Of a stretch of DNA of 64,000 nucleotides, positions 7,414 through 18,288 are shown in pieces. The notes under the pieces are model-generated. The model had not been told where the DNA came from and did no database searches. It saw nothing but the letters and a program-made list of their open reading frames with translations. Origin of the DNA: Streptomyces katrae (lineage in GTDB: Bacteria > Actinomycetota > Actinomycetes > Streptomycetales > Streptomycetaceae); the NCBI RefSeq assembly GCF_000717655.1, contig NZ_JNZY01000009.1, positions 1-64,000 of the forward strand, written 5' to 3'. The translations under genes were made by a program, and so were the position numbers. The stretch's first letter is position 1. Each line of letters starts with the position of its first letter.

Positions 7414-8340
7414 GTGCTGCGCATCCGCCATGACGTCAACGGCGGCCCCGAGCCGTTGTCCGCCGAGGAGGCCGACGTGCCCGTCCCCGGCCCCGGGGAG
7501 TTGCTCGTCGCGGTCGAGGCCGTCGGGGTGACCCTGCCCGTCGTGCGCAAGGTGCGGGAGGGCGGCGGGGCCGTACCGCTCGGCGGGGAGGTCGCGGGGA
7601 GCGTCGCCGCGCTCGGCGAGGGAGTCACGGGCTTCGCCGTCGGGGACCGGGTCACCGGGCTGTGCTTCGGCCACGCGTACGCCGAGTATGCGCTCCTCGG
7701 GGCGCCCTTCGCCTCCGCCGTCCCCGACGGGGTCGGCTCCGTGGACGCCGTCGCGCTCGTGCGCAGCGGACTCGTCGCCCGCGGCGCCTGGGAGGCCGGG
7801 CAGGTCCGCCCTGGTGAATCCGTACTGGTCACGGCCGCCGCGAGCGGGGTCGGCAGCCTCGCGCTCCAGCTGGCCCGGGCGCGCGGGGCGGGCCGGCTGG
7901 TCGCCGCCGTGTCCAGCCCGGACAAGGCCGGCTTCGCCCGGAGCCTCGGCGCCGACGAGGTCGTGCTGTACGAGGACCCCGCCGCCTGGGGCGATCCGTA
8001 CGACGTGGTCCTCGACGGAGTCGGCGGCGAGCTGCTCGGCCCCGCCGTGCGGGCCCTGGCCACGGGCGGGCGGCTCGTCGCGTACGGCTCCGGCGGCGGC
8101 ACGGTGGAAGCGTACGAGCTGCTCGTGCGCGGCGCCTCGGTGATCGGCTTCCAGATCCGGGCCGTCGCGCAAGGCCGGCCCGAGGTGTACGAGGGCTGGC
8201 GGCGCGAGCTGTGGGAGGCGTACGCGGACGGCTCGCTGCGCCCCGCCGTGCACGGCGAGATCCCGCTGGCCGAGGCGGTCCGTGCGCACCGGATCATCGA
8301 GGAGCGGCGCAACCTCGGCAAGGTGGTCCTGCTCCCCTGA
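7414..8340 (+). CDS. Zinc-free quinone oxidoreductase (MDR superfamily)
   Basis: This 308-aa cytosolic NADPH-dependent reductase has an N-terminal GroES-like fold and a Rossmann domain with AAASGVGSLALQLARARG (about 145-162), followed by the family's ARSLGADEVVLY and DVVLDGVGG. No zinc ligands are seen. The GTG start at 7414 follows GGGAGG. The gene is probably repressed by the divergent MarR protein and serves quinone or electrophile detoxification. It is the second of three MDR-type reductases in this window (with those at 1584 and 53819), each paired with its own regulator. Confidence 0.87.
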   Translation: MLRIRHDVNGGPEPLSAEEADVPVPGPGELLVAVEAVGVTLPVVRKVREGGGAVPLGGEVAGSVAALGEGVTGFAVGDRVTGLCFGHAYAEYALLGAPFASAVPDGVGSVDAVALVRSGLVARGAWEAGQVRPGESVLVTAAASGVGSLALQLARARGAGRLVAAVSSPDKAGFARSLGADEVVLYEDPAAWGDPYDVVLDGVGGELLGPAVRALATGGRLVAYGSGGGTVEAYELLVRGASVIGFQIRAVAQGRPEVYEGWRRELWEAYADGSLRPAVHGEIPLAEAVRAHRIIEERRNLGKVVLLP

Positions 8341-8362
8341 CCGGACATCGGCACAACTGGAA

Positions 8363-8403
8363 CCGCCCCCGTTCCGGACTTGGGGGTACCGGAACGGGGG
8401 CGG
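8363..8403. terminator. Bidirectional terminator between convergent genes
   Basis: Arms 8363-8377 and 8389-8403 form a perfect 15-bp GC-rich stem around an 11-nt loop. It lies between the stop codons of the quinone reductase and pruA, which converge here. Confidence 0.8.
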
Positions 8404-8420
8404 GGTTCAGCGGGGCAGGA

Positions 8421-10052
<1,632 letters not shown>

Positions 10053-10083
10053 GGGACTGGTAACTCCTTGACCTGGTTCTTGG

Positions 10084-11010
10084 CTAGTTCTTGGTGATCA
10101 TCGAGCGGAGGAAGAACAGGAGGTTGGCCGGCTTCTCGGCGAGGCGCCGCATGAAGTAGCCGTACCAGTCCGTCCCGTACGCGGTGTAGACGCGCATGCG
10201 GTGGCCCTCGGCGGCGAGCCTCAGGTGCTCCTCGCTGCGGATGCCGTACAGCATCTGGAACTCGTACTCGTCCAGCTTGCGCCCGGCCTTGCGGGCGAGC
10301 TCCTGCGCGATGGCGATGAGGCGCGGATCGTGCGACCCGATCATCGGGTAGCCCTCGCCCTCCATCAGCGTCTTCAGGATGCGGACGTACGCCTTGTCGA
10401 TCTCGGCCTTGTCCTGGTACGCGACCTCGGCGGGCTCCTTGTACGCGCCCTTCACGATCCGGACGCGGCTGCCGGCGGCGGCCAGGCGGCGGGCGTCGGC
10501 CTCGGTGCGGAAGAGGTACGCCTGGATCACGCAGCCGGTCTGCGGGAAGTCCCGGCGCAGCTCCTCGTGGATGGCGAACATCGAGTCGAGGGTGGTGTGG
10601 TCCTCGGCGTCCAGCGTGACGGTGGTTCCGATGGCGGCGGCGGCCTCGACGACCGGGCGGACGTTGGCGAGCGCGAGCTCGTGGCCGCCCTCCAGCGCCT
10701 GGCCGAACATCGACAGCTTGACCGACATCTCGGCCTTCTCGCCGAGGCCCAGGCCGGCCAGGTGCTCGATCAGCTCGAGGTAGGCGTCACGCGCGGCGTA
10801 GGACTGCTCCACGGTGGTGATGTCCTCGCCCACCACGTCGAGCGTGAGCTCCAGGCCCTTCTCCGTGAGGTCCACGACGATCGGGATGACCTGGTCGACC
10901 GTCTCGCCGGGGATGAACCGGTTCACCACGGGCTTGGTCACCGGGGCGGCAGAGACGATTCGGCGCATCTTGTCGCTGCGCGAAGCGGCGAGGATCGCGG
11001 GACCCAGCAC
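10084..11010 (-). CDS. putA: Proline dehydrogenase
   Basis: This 308-aa monofunctional FAD-dependent proline dehydrogenase oxidises proline to P5C, passing electrons to the membrane quinone pool. The FAD and substrate barrel motifs are in order: LDAEDHTT, QAYLFRTEAD, RIVKGAYKEP, YEFQMLYGIR and the C-terminal YGYFMRRLAEKPANL. I chose the GTG at 11010 because a full GGAGGT site lies 6 nt before it; the open frame extends further upstream without support. It is the first gene of the operon with pruA. Its product P5C is the direct substrate of PruA. Confidence 0.94.
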   Translation of the reverse strand: MLGPAILAASRSDKMRRIVSAAPVTKPVVNRFIPGETVDQVIPIVVDLTEKGLELTLDVVGEDITTVEQSYAARDAYLELIEHLAGLGLGEKAEMSVKLSMFGQALEGGHELALANVRPVVEAAAAIGTTVTLDAEDHTTLDSMFAIHEELRRDFPQTGCVIQAYLFRTEADARRLAAAGSRVRIVKGAYKEPAEVAYQDKAEIDKAYVRILKTLMEGEGYPMIGSHDPRLIAIAQELARKAGRKLDEYEFQMLYGIRSEEHLRLAAEGHRMRVYTAYGTDWYGYFMRRLAEKPANLLFFLRSMITKN

Positions 11011-11107
11011 GGGGCACCTCCAACAGGTGGCAGAGACAGGCATACGGTCCGCGCGGGGGCGGGCGGGGTCCGTAAGGAAAACGCAAGTAAAACCACCGTG
11101 AAACCTA

Positions 11108-11186
11108 AGGATCGCTTTGATCCTCTGCCATCGACAGCTGTCACGCATCCGTGTCCCCGATCTCATACATCTGTCTGAAGATCGGG
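11108..11186. promoter_or_regulatory. Divergent putA/PucR control region with three inverted repeats
   Basis: Three dyads lie between the divergent starts. AGGATC-N5-GATCCT spans 11108-11124. A perfect GACAGCTGTC is at 11133-11142. CCCGATC-N17-GATCGGG spans 11156-11186. Any of them could be the PucR-type regulator's site; the sequence alone does not say which. The third dyad ends 24 bp before the regulator's start codon. Confidence 0.45.
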
Positions 11187-11209
11187 TTTCCGGGTGGGAG
11201 AATGTCCGG

Positions 11210-12340
11210 GTGAAGGGCGATTACCAGGACCTGGTGGATGAGATCTCGGCGCTTCTCGGCGCCCCGGCGACCCTGGAGAACCGGGACTTCCGCCTCATCG
11301 CCTTCGGCGCGCACGACAGCGACGACGATCTGGCGATGGACCCGGTCCGCACCCGCTCGATCCTGACCCGCCAGTCGACGGCGGCCGTACGGGCCTGGTT
11401 CGAGGGCTTCGGCATCGCGCGGGCCACCGGACCGGTACGGATCCCGGCGGCGCCCGACGCAGGGGTCTTCCGGGGGCGGATCTGCCTGCCGGTGCGGTAC
11501 CGCGGGATCGTGCAGGGCTACGTATGGCTCCTCGACCAGGAGCCGGGCCCCGGGCCGGAGGTCCTGGCGGCGGCCATGGAGGTGGCCGAGCGGATCGGGA
11601 TCCTGCTCGCCGAGGAGGCGAAGGCGGGGGCCGACCTGTCCCGGGAGTTCCGGGCGGTGCTCACGGCCGGCCGGGGATGGCAGCAGGACATGGCGGTGGC
11701 CGCGCTCCGGGTGGCGCTCGGTCCGGGGGCGGACGGGCTGCACGCGGTGGTGTGCGTGACGCCGTGGGCCGGCGAGGCCCCGGCGGCGGTACCGGGCACG
11801 GCGGCGGTGTGCACGGTCGCCCTGCCGGGGCGGCAGGCACTCGCCGTACTGGTCAGGCTCCGCTCGGCGGAAGTGCTCGTCCCCGCCGTCGGCGTCGCGA
11901 CGCGCCTGCTGGCGGGCGGTGCGGCGACCGCCGGGATCGCGGAGCCCCGCCGGGAGCTGACCGCGCTGCCCGACGCCTGGGCGGAGGCCTCGGCGGCGGC
12001 GCAGGCGGCCGCGGCCCAGCCCCGGTTCGGCCCGGTGGCCCAGTGGTCGGCGATCGGCCCGTACCGGATGCTGGCGGCGCTCGCGGCCGCCGACCGGGAG
12101 GGCGACCCGGCGACCCGGGTCCTGCTCGGCCCCGCGCACCGGGAACTCGCCCGGACCGCCGAGCTGTTCCTCGACTGCGCGGGCCAGGCGGGCCGCGCGG
12201 CGGCGGCCCTGGGCATCCACCGCCAGACCCTGTACTACCGGCTGGCCCGGGTGGAACAGCTGACCGGCCTGGACCTGGCCGAGGGCGAGGACCGCCTGCT
12301 GCTCCACATGGCCCTCAAGGCGGCCCGCCTGCACGGCTGA
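11210..12340 (+). CDS. PucR-family regulator, probable activator of proline catabolism
   Basis: This 376-aa soluble protein has a variable N-terminal sensory region ([14 protein letters not shown] is typical of this Streptomyces branch) and a C-terminal PucR-type helix-turn-helix (about 315-370) with [22 protein letters not shown]. The start is the GTG at 11210 with GGGAG upstream; the frame is open 93 nt further but lacks a ribosome-binding site. Divergence from putA-pruA suggests it senses proline or P5C and activates those genes. The ligand is inferred from context only. Confidence 0.85.
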   Translation: MKGDYQDLVDEISALLGAPATLENRDFRLIAFGAHDSDDDLAMDPVRTRSILTRQSTAAVRAWFEGFGIARATGPVRIPAAPDAGVFRGRICLPVRYRGIVQGYVWLLDQEPGPGPEVLAAAMEVAERIGILLAEEAKAGADLSREFRAVLTAGRGWQQDMAVAALRVALGPGADGLHAVVCVTPWAGEAPAAVPGTAAVCTVALPGRQALAVLVRLRSAEVLVPAVGVATRLLAGGAATAGIAEPRRELTALPDAWAEASAAAQAAAAQPRFGPVAQWSAIGPYRMLAALAAADREGDPATRVLLGPAHRELARTAELFLDCAGQAGRAAAALGIHRQTLYYRLARVEQLTGLDLAEGEDRLLLHMALKAARLHG

Positions 12341-12375
12341 TCGCAGCTCCGCGGGGTCACCGCCAGGGGCCTGCC

Positions 12376-12392
12376 GGCCCGTCCTCCGGGCC
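12376..12392. terminator. Small GC-rich hairpin between convergent genes
   Basis: GGCCCG and CGGGCC flank a 5-nt loop between the PucR stop (12340) and the TetR stop (12410). It is a short stem without a U-tract, so it is only a candidate bidirectional terminator. Confidence 0.35.
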
Positions 12393-12409
12393 GAGGGCCC
12401 GACCGCGGC

Positions 12410-13009
12410 TCAGGCCGTGCCGTTCTCGCCCTCGCCCTCGCCCTTCCTCATCATCTCCGCGGTGCGCCGCATGCCCTCCGTCAACTCCTCGGCGGTGACC
12501 GCGCCTTCCGGGTTGAACAGCCACTGCGCCATCACTCCGGTCAGCAGGGCCTCGTACAGCCCGCCGAGCGTCCGCTCGTCCCGCTCGTCGAGGTCCTCCT
12601 CGGCGATGCCGGTGATCAGCGCGATCAGCCCCCGGCGGCCCTCGCCCTGCGAGGCCGCCAGCATCGCCCGCAGCTCCGGCAGCCGGTCACGGCTGAGCGC
12701 GACCTCCATGCTGGCCGCCCACATCGGAGCCGACTCCTCCTGACGGCCGATCACGCCGTCCCACACGGAGCGGAAGCGTTCCAGCGAGCCTCCTTCGCCG
12801 GTCACCTCAGGCGAGAAGGAGTCGCCCCACTCCTGCGCGAGTTCGACGTAAGCCTGCGTCAGCAGGGCATCCTTCGAGCCGTAGTGGTAGCCGATCGACG
12901 CCAGGTTCGCCCCGGAGGCGTTGACGATGTCGCGCGCGGTCGTCCGCACGAAACCCTTTTCGACCAGGCACTTCTTGGCGCCTTCGAGCAGATCTTCACG
13001 GTGTCCCAT
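12410..13009 (-). CDS. TetR-family transcriptional repressor
   Basis: This 199-aa protein has the TetR HTH at about residues 7-52 (EDLLEGAKKCLVEKGF, TTARDIVNASGANLASIGYHYGSKDAL) and a variable ligand-binding C-terminal domain. The last residues are an acidic/Gly tail. It is divergent from an MFS exporter with two matching palindromes between them, so it should repress the exporter and itself until bound by an exported drug. A TACGGT box (13016-13021) ends 6 nt before the ATG, which suggests a leaderless or very short 5' leader. Confidence 0.9.
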   Translation of the reverse strand: MGHREDLLEGAKKCLVEKGFVRTTARDIVNASGANLASIGYHYGSKDALLTQAYVELAQEWGDSFSPEVTGEGGSLERFRSVWDGVIGRQEESAPMWAASMEVALSRDRLPELRAMLAASQGEGRRGLIALITGIAEEDLDERDERTLGGLYEALLTGVMAQWLFNPEGAVTAEELTEGMRRTAEMMRKGEGEGENGTA

Positions 13010-13039
13010 GCCCTCACCGTATCAAGACAACCGTCACAG

Positions 13040-13086
13040 ACAAGCGTTCTATACGCCCGTACTAGACAAGCGTTTATGACGCTTGT
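13040..13086. promoter_or_regulatory. Tandem TetR operators overlapping the MFS promoter
   Basis: A perfect palindrome, ACAAGCGT-TTATG-ACGCTTGT, spans 13066-13086. A second copy, ACAAGCGT-TCTAT-ACGCCCGT, spans 13040-13060 with two mismatches; both have 5-nt spacers and their starts are 26 bp apart. The perfect copy fills the spacer between the -35 box TAGACA (13063-13068) and the -10 box TACATT (13086-13091) of the exporter gene. Binding would block RNA polymerase directly. Confidence 0.8.
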
Positions 13087-13091
13087 ACATT
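13063..13091 (+). promoter_or_regulatory. Promoter of the MFS exporter gene (leaderless)
   Basis: TAGACA (13063-13068) and TACATT (13086-13091) are separated by exactly 17 bp. The -10 box ends 7 nt before the ATG at 13099 and there is no Shine-Dalgarno sequence, so the mRNA probably starts at or near the ATG. Confidence 0.65.
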
Positions 13092-13098
13092 GCTGCTC

Positions 13099-14643
13099 AT
13101 GACGAACTCCGCAGCACGTCTCGCCGGCCGCCGGGAATGGACCGCCTTCACCGTCCTCCTGCTGCCCCTGCTCCTGGTCTCGATGGACGTCTCCGTCCTC
13201 TACTTCGCCATCCCGGCCATCACCCGGGAGCTCGACCCGAGCGCCACCCAGCAGCTCTGGATCTTCGACAGCTACGCTTTCGCCCTCGCGGGGCTGCTCA
13301 TCACCATGGGTTCGCTCGGTGACCGGATCGGCCGCCGCAAGCTGCTGCTGATGGGGGCGACCGCCTTCGGTCTCGCCTCCGTCGGCGCCGCCTACGCCAC
13401 CAGCGCCGAGATGCTGATCGCGGCCCGCGTCCTGCTCGGGATCGGCGGCGCGACCCTGATGCCCTCCACGCTGGCGCTCGTACGCAACCTGTTCCGGGAC
13501 GCCAGGCAGCGCAGCCAGGCCATCGCCATCTGGTCCGGCGCCATGACCGGCGGGATCGCCCTCGGCTCGGTGCTGAGCGGCGTGATGCTGAACCACTTCT
13601 GGTGGGGTTCGGTCTTCCTGATCAACGTGCCCGCGATGCTGCTCCTGCTGGTCCTCGTCCCGGTGCTGGTCCCCGAGTTCAAGGACCCCGCCCCCGGCCG
13701 CTTCGACCTGCTGAGCGTCCCACTGTCGACGGCCGCCGTGCTCCCGGTCGTGTACGGCCTCAAGGAGATCGCCGCCGAGGGCCTCGAACCGCTCTACGCG
13801 CTCTCGGTGGCCGTGGGCCTGGCCTTCGGGTTCGTCTTCGTCCGCCGCCAGCGCAGCCGTGACGACGCCATGGTCGCCCGGGCCCTCTTCCGGGGCCGCG
13901 GGTTCGGTGCGGGCATCGCCCTCAACACCATCGCCGCGTTCGCGATGATGGGCTCGGCCTACTTCACCACCCAGTACCTGCAGTCCGTGCTCGGCATGGG
14001 CACGCTGGAAGCCGCCCTGTGGAGCCTCGCGCCTTCGCTCGTCATCGGCGCCGCCGCCCCGGTCAGCGCCGCCCTGGCCCAGAAGACCGACCGGGCGTAC
14101 GTCATTGCCGGCGGCTTCGTCCTCGCCGCCGGCGGGTTCGGCCTGATCAGCCTGGTCGGCAGCGACTCCCTGTGGCTGCTGCTCACCGGCGCCGGCGTGC
14201 TGGCCTCCGGCCTCGTCACCGTGATGTCCCTGGTCTCCGACATGGCCCTCGCCTTCGCTCCCGCCGAGAAGGCCGGGTCCGCCGCCTCCCTGCTGGAGAC
14301 CGGGTCGGAGTTCGGCGGGGCGCTGGGCATGGCGGTCCTCGGCAGCCTCGGCACCGCCGTCTACCGCTCCGATCTGCCGGGTGCGGAGCCTGCCGTACGG
14401 GAGACCCTGGGCGGCGCCGTGGCCACCGCCCACCAGCTCGGCGGTGCCGCCGGCGAGCAGGTGCTGGCCCTGGCCCGGGAGGCCTTCGTCCACGGCATGC
14501 AGTACGCGGCCTGGGGCGGTGCGGCCATGCTGCTCGCGGGCGGCGTCCTCGCGGTGGCCCTGACGCGGGGGCTCGGCGCCCCCGCCCCGGCCGCGCAGCC
14601 CGCCGGCCAGGCCCCCGAGCAGCCCGCGCCCCTCGCCGGCTGA
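13099..14643 (+). CDS. MFS multidrug exporter, DHA2 (14-TM) type
   Basis: This 514-aa inner-membrane proton antiporter has about 14 hydrophobic segments. Motif A is present after TM2 (GSLGDRIGRRKLLLMG, about 71-86), and the DHA2-type SMDVSVLYFAIPAITREL start matches the SmvA/QacA-like branch. The start is the ATG at 13099 rather than the upstream TTG. The divergent TetR gene and the operator within its promoter point to drug-inducible efflux. A Pro/Ala-rich tail (about 490-514) follows the last membrane segment. It ends at the strong terminator at 14681-14712. Confidence 0.92.
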   Translation: MTNSAARLAGRREWTAFTVLLLPLLLVSMDVSVLYFAIPAITRELDPSATQQLWIFDSYAFALAGLLITMGSLGDRIGRRKLLLMGATAFGLASVGAAYATSAEMLIAARVLLGIGGATLMPSTLALVRNLFRDARQRSQAIAIWSGAMTGGIALGSVLSGVMLNHFWWGSVFLINVPAMLLLLVLVPVLVPEFKDPAPGRFDLLSVPLSTAAVLPVVYGLKEIAAEGLEPLYALSVAVGLAFGFVFVRRQRSRDDAMVARALFRGRGFGAGIALNTIAAFAMMGSAYFTTQYLQSVLGMGTLEAALWSLAPSLVIGAAAPVSAALAQKTDRAYVIAGGFVLAAGGFGLISLVGSDSLWLLLTGAGVLASGLVTVMSLVSDMALAFAPAEKAGSAASLLETGSEFGGALGMAVLGSLGTAVYRSDLPGAEPAVRETLGGAVATAHQLGGAAGEQVLALAREAFVHGMQYAAWGGAAMLLAGGVLAVALTRGLGAPAPAAQPAGQAPEQPAPLAG

Positions 14644-14680
14644 GCCCCGTACGGCCGGACGGAGCAGCGGCGGAACACGG

Positions 14681-14712
14681 CGAAGGGCCCGGGGAACTCC
14701 CCGGGCCCTTCG
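14681..14712. terminator. Strong bidirectional terminator between MFS and serA
   Basis: Arms 14681-14694 and 14699-14712 form a perfect 14-bp stem (CGAAGGGCCCGGGG and its complement) with an AACT tetraloop. It lies between two convergent genes. Confidence 0.85.
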
Positions 14713-14757
14713 TCTGTTGCGTGCGCGGCTACCGGCGGCAGCCGCCCGCTACGGAGT

Positions 14758-16347
14758 TCAGTCGAGGCTGACCGTACGCGCCGAGACGGCGCCGATCTCG
14801 GCGGCGATCTCCGCGACGACGTTCACCGGGACCTCCGCGTCGACCGTGAGGACGCCGAGCGCCTCGCCGCCCTCCTCGGCGCGGGCGACCTGCATGCCCG
14901 CGATGTTCAGGCCGGCCTCGCCGAGGATGCGGCCGACGGTGCCGACCACGCCCGGGCGGTCGGTGTAGCGCAGCACGAGCATCTGGTCGGCGAGCGCCAG
15001 GTCCACGTCGTACTCGCCGATGCCGACGATCTTCTGCAGGTGCTTCGGGCCGACGAGGGTGCCGGAGACCGAGATCTCCTGGCCGTCCGACAGGGTGCCG
15101 CGCACGGTCACCACGTTGCGGTGGTCCGGGGACTCCGAGCTGGTCGTCAGGCGAACCTCGACGCCGCGCTCCTGGGCGAACAGCGGGGCGTTGACGTAGG
15201 AGACCGTCTCGTCGACGACGTCCTCGAAGACACCCTTGAGGGCGGAGAGCTCCAGCACCTTGACGTCGTGCTGGGTGATCTCGCCGCACACCTCGACGTC
15301 GAGGCGGACCGCGACCTCGCCCGCGAGGGCGGTGAAGATGCGGCCGAGCTTCTCGGCGAGCGGCAGGCCCGGACGGACGTCCTCGGCGATGACGCCGCCC
15401 TGCACGTTGACCGCGTCCGGTACGAGCTCACCGGCCAGCGCGAGGCGCACCGACTTGGCGACCGCGATACCGGCCTTCTCCTGGGCCTCGTCCGTGGACG
15501 CGCCGAGGTGCGGGGTGCAGACGACCTGGTCGAGCTCGAAGAGCGGGGAGTCCGTGCAGGGCTCCTTCGCGTACACGTCGAGGCCGGCGCCGGCGACGCG
15601 GCCCTCCTTGAGGGCCGAGTACAGCGCGGCCTCGTCGACGATCCCGCCGCGCGCGGCGTTGACGATGCGGACGGAGGGCTTGACCTTGTGCAGGGCCTCG
15701 TCCCCGATGAGACCGAGGGTCTCGGGGGTCTTGGGCAGGTGCACGGTGATGAAGTCGGCGACCTCGAGGAGCTCGTCCAGCGTCAGCATCTTGACGCCCA
15801 TCTGGGCGGCGCGCGCGGGCTGTACGTACGGGTCGTACGCGACGATCTTCATGCCGAAGGCCGACATGCGCTGGGCGACCAGGACGCCGATGCGGCCGAG
15901 GCCGACGACACCGAGGGTCTTCTCGCTGAGCTCGACGCCCGTGTACTTGTTCCGCTTCCACTCGCCGTTCTTCAGGGCGGTGTTGGCCTGCGGGATGTTG
16001 CGGGCCGTGGCGACGAGCAGGCCGCAGGCGAGCTCGGCGGCGGTCACGATGTTGGAGGTCGGGGCGTTCACGACCATCACGCCGGCCTTGGTGGCCGAGG
16101 AGACGTCGACGTTGTCGAGGCCGACACCGGCGCGGGCGACGACCTTCAGCTTCCGGGCGGCGGCGATGGCCTCCGCGTCGACCTTGGTCGCGGAGCGCAC
16201 GAGGATGGCGTCGACGTCCACGATCGCGGGGAGCAGCTCCGCGCGGTCGGCTCCGTTGACGTGCCGGATCTCGAAGTCCGGGCCGAGCGCGTCCACCGTG
16301 GCGGGCGACAGCTCTTCGGCGATGAGTACGACAGGTTTCGAGCTCAC
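14758..16347 (-). CDS. serA: D-3-phosphoglycerate dehydrogenase
   Basis: This 529-aa cytosolic enzyme oxidises 3-phosphoglycerate to 3-phosphohydroxypyruvate, the first step of serine synthesis. It is the long actinobacterial form. The N-terminal substrate and NAD domain carries GLGRIGVLVAQRM and catalytic segments NAARGGIVDE and TPHLGASTDEAQ, up to about 310. A regulatory intervening domain follows, then a C-terminal ACT domain (about 455-529, LVLRYTDRPGVVGTVG) for serine feedback. I chose the GTG at 16347 with GAGGA just upstream, giving the usual 529 aa. It is transcribed separately from ilvC, which lies 274 bp upstream. Confidence 0.95.
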   Translation of the reverse strand: MSSKPVVLIAEELSPATVDALGPDFEIRHVNGADRAELLPAIVDVDAILVRSATKVDAEAIAAARKLKVVARAGVGLDNVDVSSATKAGVMVVNAPTSNIVTAAELACGLLVATARNIPQANTALKNGEWKRNKYTGVELSEKTLGVVGLGRIGVLVAQRMSAFGMKIVAYDPYVQPARAAQMGVKMLTLDELLEVADFITVHLPKTPETLGLIGDEALHKVKPSVRIVNAARGGIVDEAALYSALKEGRVAGAGLDVYAKEPCTDSPLFELDQVVCTPHLGASTDEAQEKAGIAVAKSVRLALAGELVPDAVNVQGGVIAEDVRPGLPLAEKLGRIFTALAGEVAVRLDVEVCGEITQHDVKVLELSALKGVFEDVVDETVSYVNAPLFAQERGVEVRLTTSSESPDHRNVVTVRGTLSDGQEISVSGTLVGPKHLQKIVGIGEYDVDLALADQMLVLRYTDRPGVVGTVGRILGEAGLNIAGMQVARAEEGGEALGVLTVDAEVPVNVVAEIAAEIGAVSARTVSLD

Positions 16348-16458
16348 GTGGGTCCTCACAAGTCCAGTGCGGACGGCCGTCCCGACGGCCGCAGGCGGTG
16401 GAGGGGGTAGCCGCGTGGAAGACGCACGACACTGTGGGCCTGACGCGTTGTGTTGAGC

Positions 16459-16464
16459 AGTGTA
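16459..16464 (-). promoter_or_regulatory. Candidate -10 box (TACACT) for serA
   Basis: TACACT on the minus strand is a good TANNNT match about 110 nt before the serA start. The -35 region is poor. The intergenic stretch 16348-16578 holds no convincing gene. Confidence 0.35.
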
Positions 16465-16578
16465 GTGGCGGATCGTGGCCGGAATTCCGCCTGTACGGAA
16501 GGATCACCCGTCCGGGGTTGGCCGGGGTGGACAACCCTGCGCCGGAGAAGGTCCGCATTCCGCCGAACCGGTGGTGCA

Positions 16579-16616
16579 CCGCGGGGCCGGGGCGGTGCGC
16601 GCCCCGGCCCCCGCGG
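16579..16616 (-). terminator. Terminator of the ilvBNC operon
   Basis: Arms 16579-16593 and 16601-16616 pair over 15 bp with a single bulged C and a 7-nt loop, directly after the ilvC stop codon. Confidence 0.75.
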
Positions 16617-16621
16617 CGACA

Positions 16622-17719
<1,098 letters not shown>

Positions 17720-17731
17720 TCAGGGTGTTGC

Positions 17732-18256
17732 TCAGGCGCTGCGGTCGAGCGCGCGCAGGCTGCGGTCCGTGATGGACCGGCCGCCGCGCCCTATGGCGAT
17801 CGTGCCGGACTGCACGAGCTCCTTGATGCCGAACGGCTCCAGCATCTTGAGCATGGCGCCGAGCTTCTCGGTACCGCCGGTGGCCTCGATGGTGACGGCC
17901 TCCGGGGAGACGTCGACCGTCTTGGCGCGGAACAGCTGGACGATCTCGATGATCTGGGACCGGGTCTCGTTGTCGGCCCGGACCTTCACCAGAACGAGTT
18001 CGCGTTCGATGGCGTTGTGCGGCTCCAGCTCGACGATCTTGAGCACGTTGACCAGCTTGTTCAGCTGCTTGGTCACCTGCTCCAGCGGGAGGTCCTCGAC
18101 GTTCACGACGATGGTGATGCGCGAGATGTCGGGGTGCTCGGTGACGCCGACCGCGAGGGAGTCGATGTTGAACCCGCGGCGGGAGAACAGCGCGGCGATC
18201 CGGGCGAGGATGCCGGGCGTGTTCTCGACCAGGACGGAGAGCGTGTGCTTGGACAT
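17732..18256 (-). CDS. ilvN: Acetolactate synthase small (regulatory) subunit
   Basis: This 174-aa subunit binds valine and activates or inhibits the IlvB catalytic subunit. An N-terminal ACT domain (about 4-75) opens with LSVLVENTPGILARIAALFSRR. A second ACT-like half covers about 80-160 (ELVLVKVRADNETRSQI). The ATG at 18256 gives the normal length; the frame open to 18652 overlaps ilvB and is not used. It lies 32 bp after the ilvB stop within the ilvBNC operon. Confidence 0.96.
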   Translation of the reverse strand: MSKHTLSVLVENTPGILARIAALFSRRGFNIDSLAVGVTEHPDISRITIVVNVEDLPLEQVTKQLNKLVNVLKIVELEPHNAIERELVLVKVRADNETRSQIIEIVQLFRAKTVDVSPEAVTIEATGGTEKLGAMLKMLEPFGIKELVQSGTIAIGRGGRSITDRSLRALDRSA

Positions 18257-18288
18257 GTGAGTCGTTCTCTCTCTCAGGCTCTCTCGGC

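Noticed and set aside
16348..16621. Possible upstream peptide in the serA leader (frame reading SCVFHAATPSTACGRR)
   Set aside because: It has no stop before serA, no ribosome-binding site and no amino-acid run expected of a serine attenuator.
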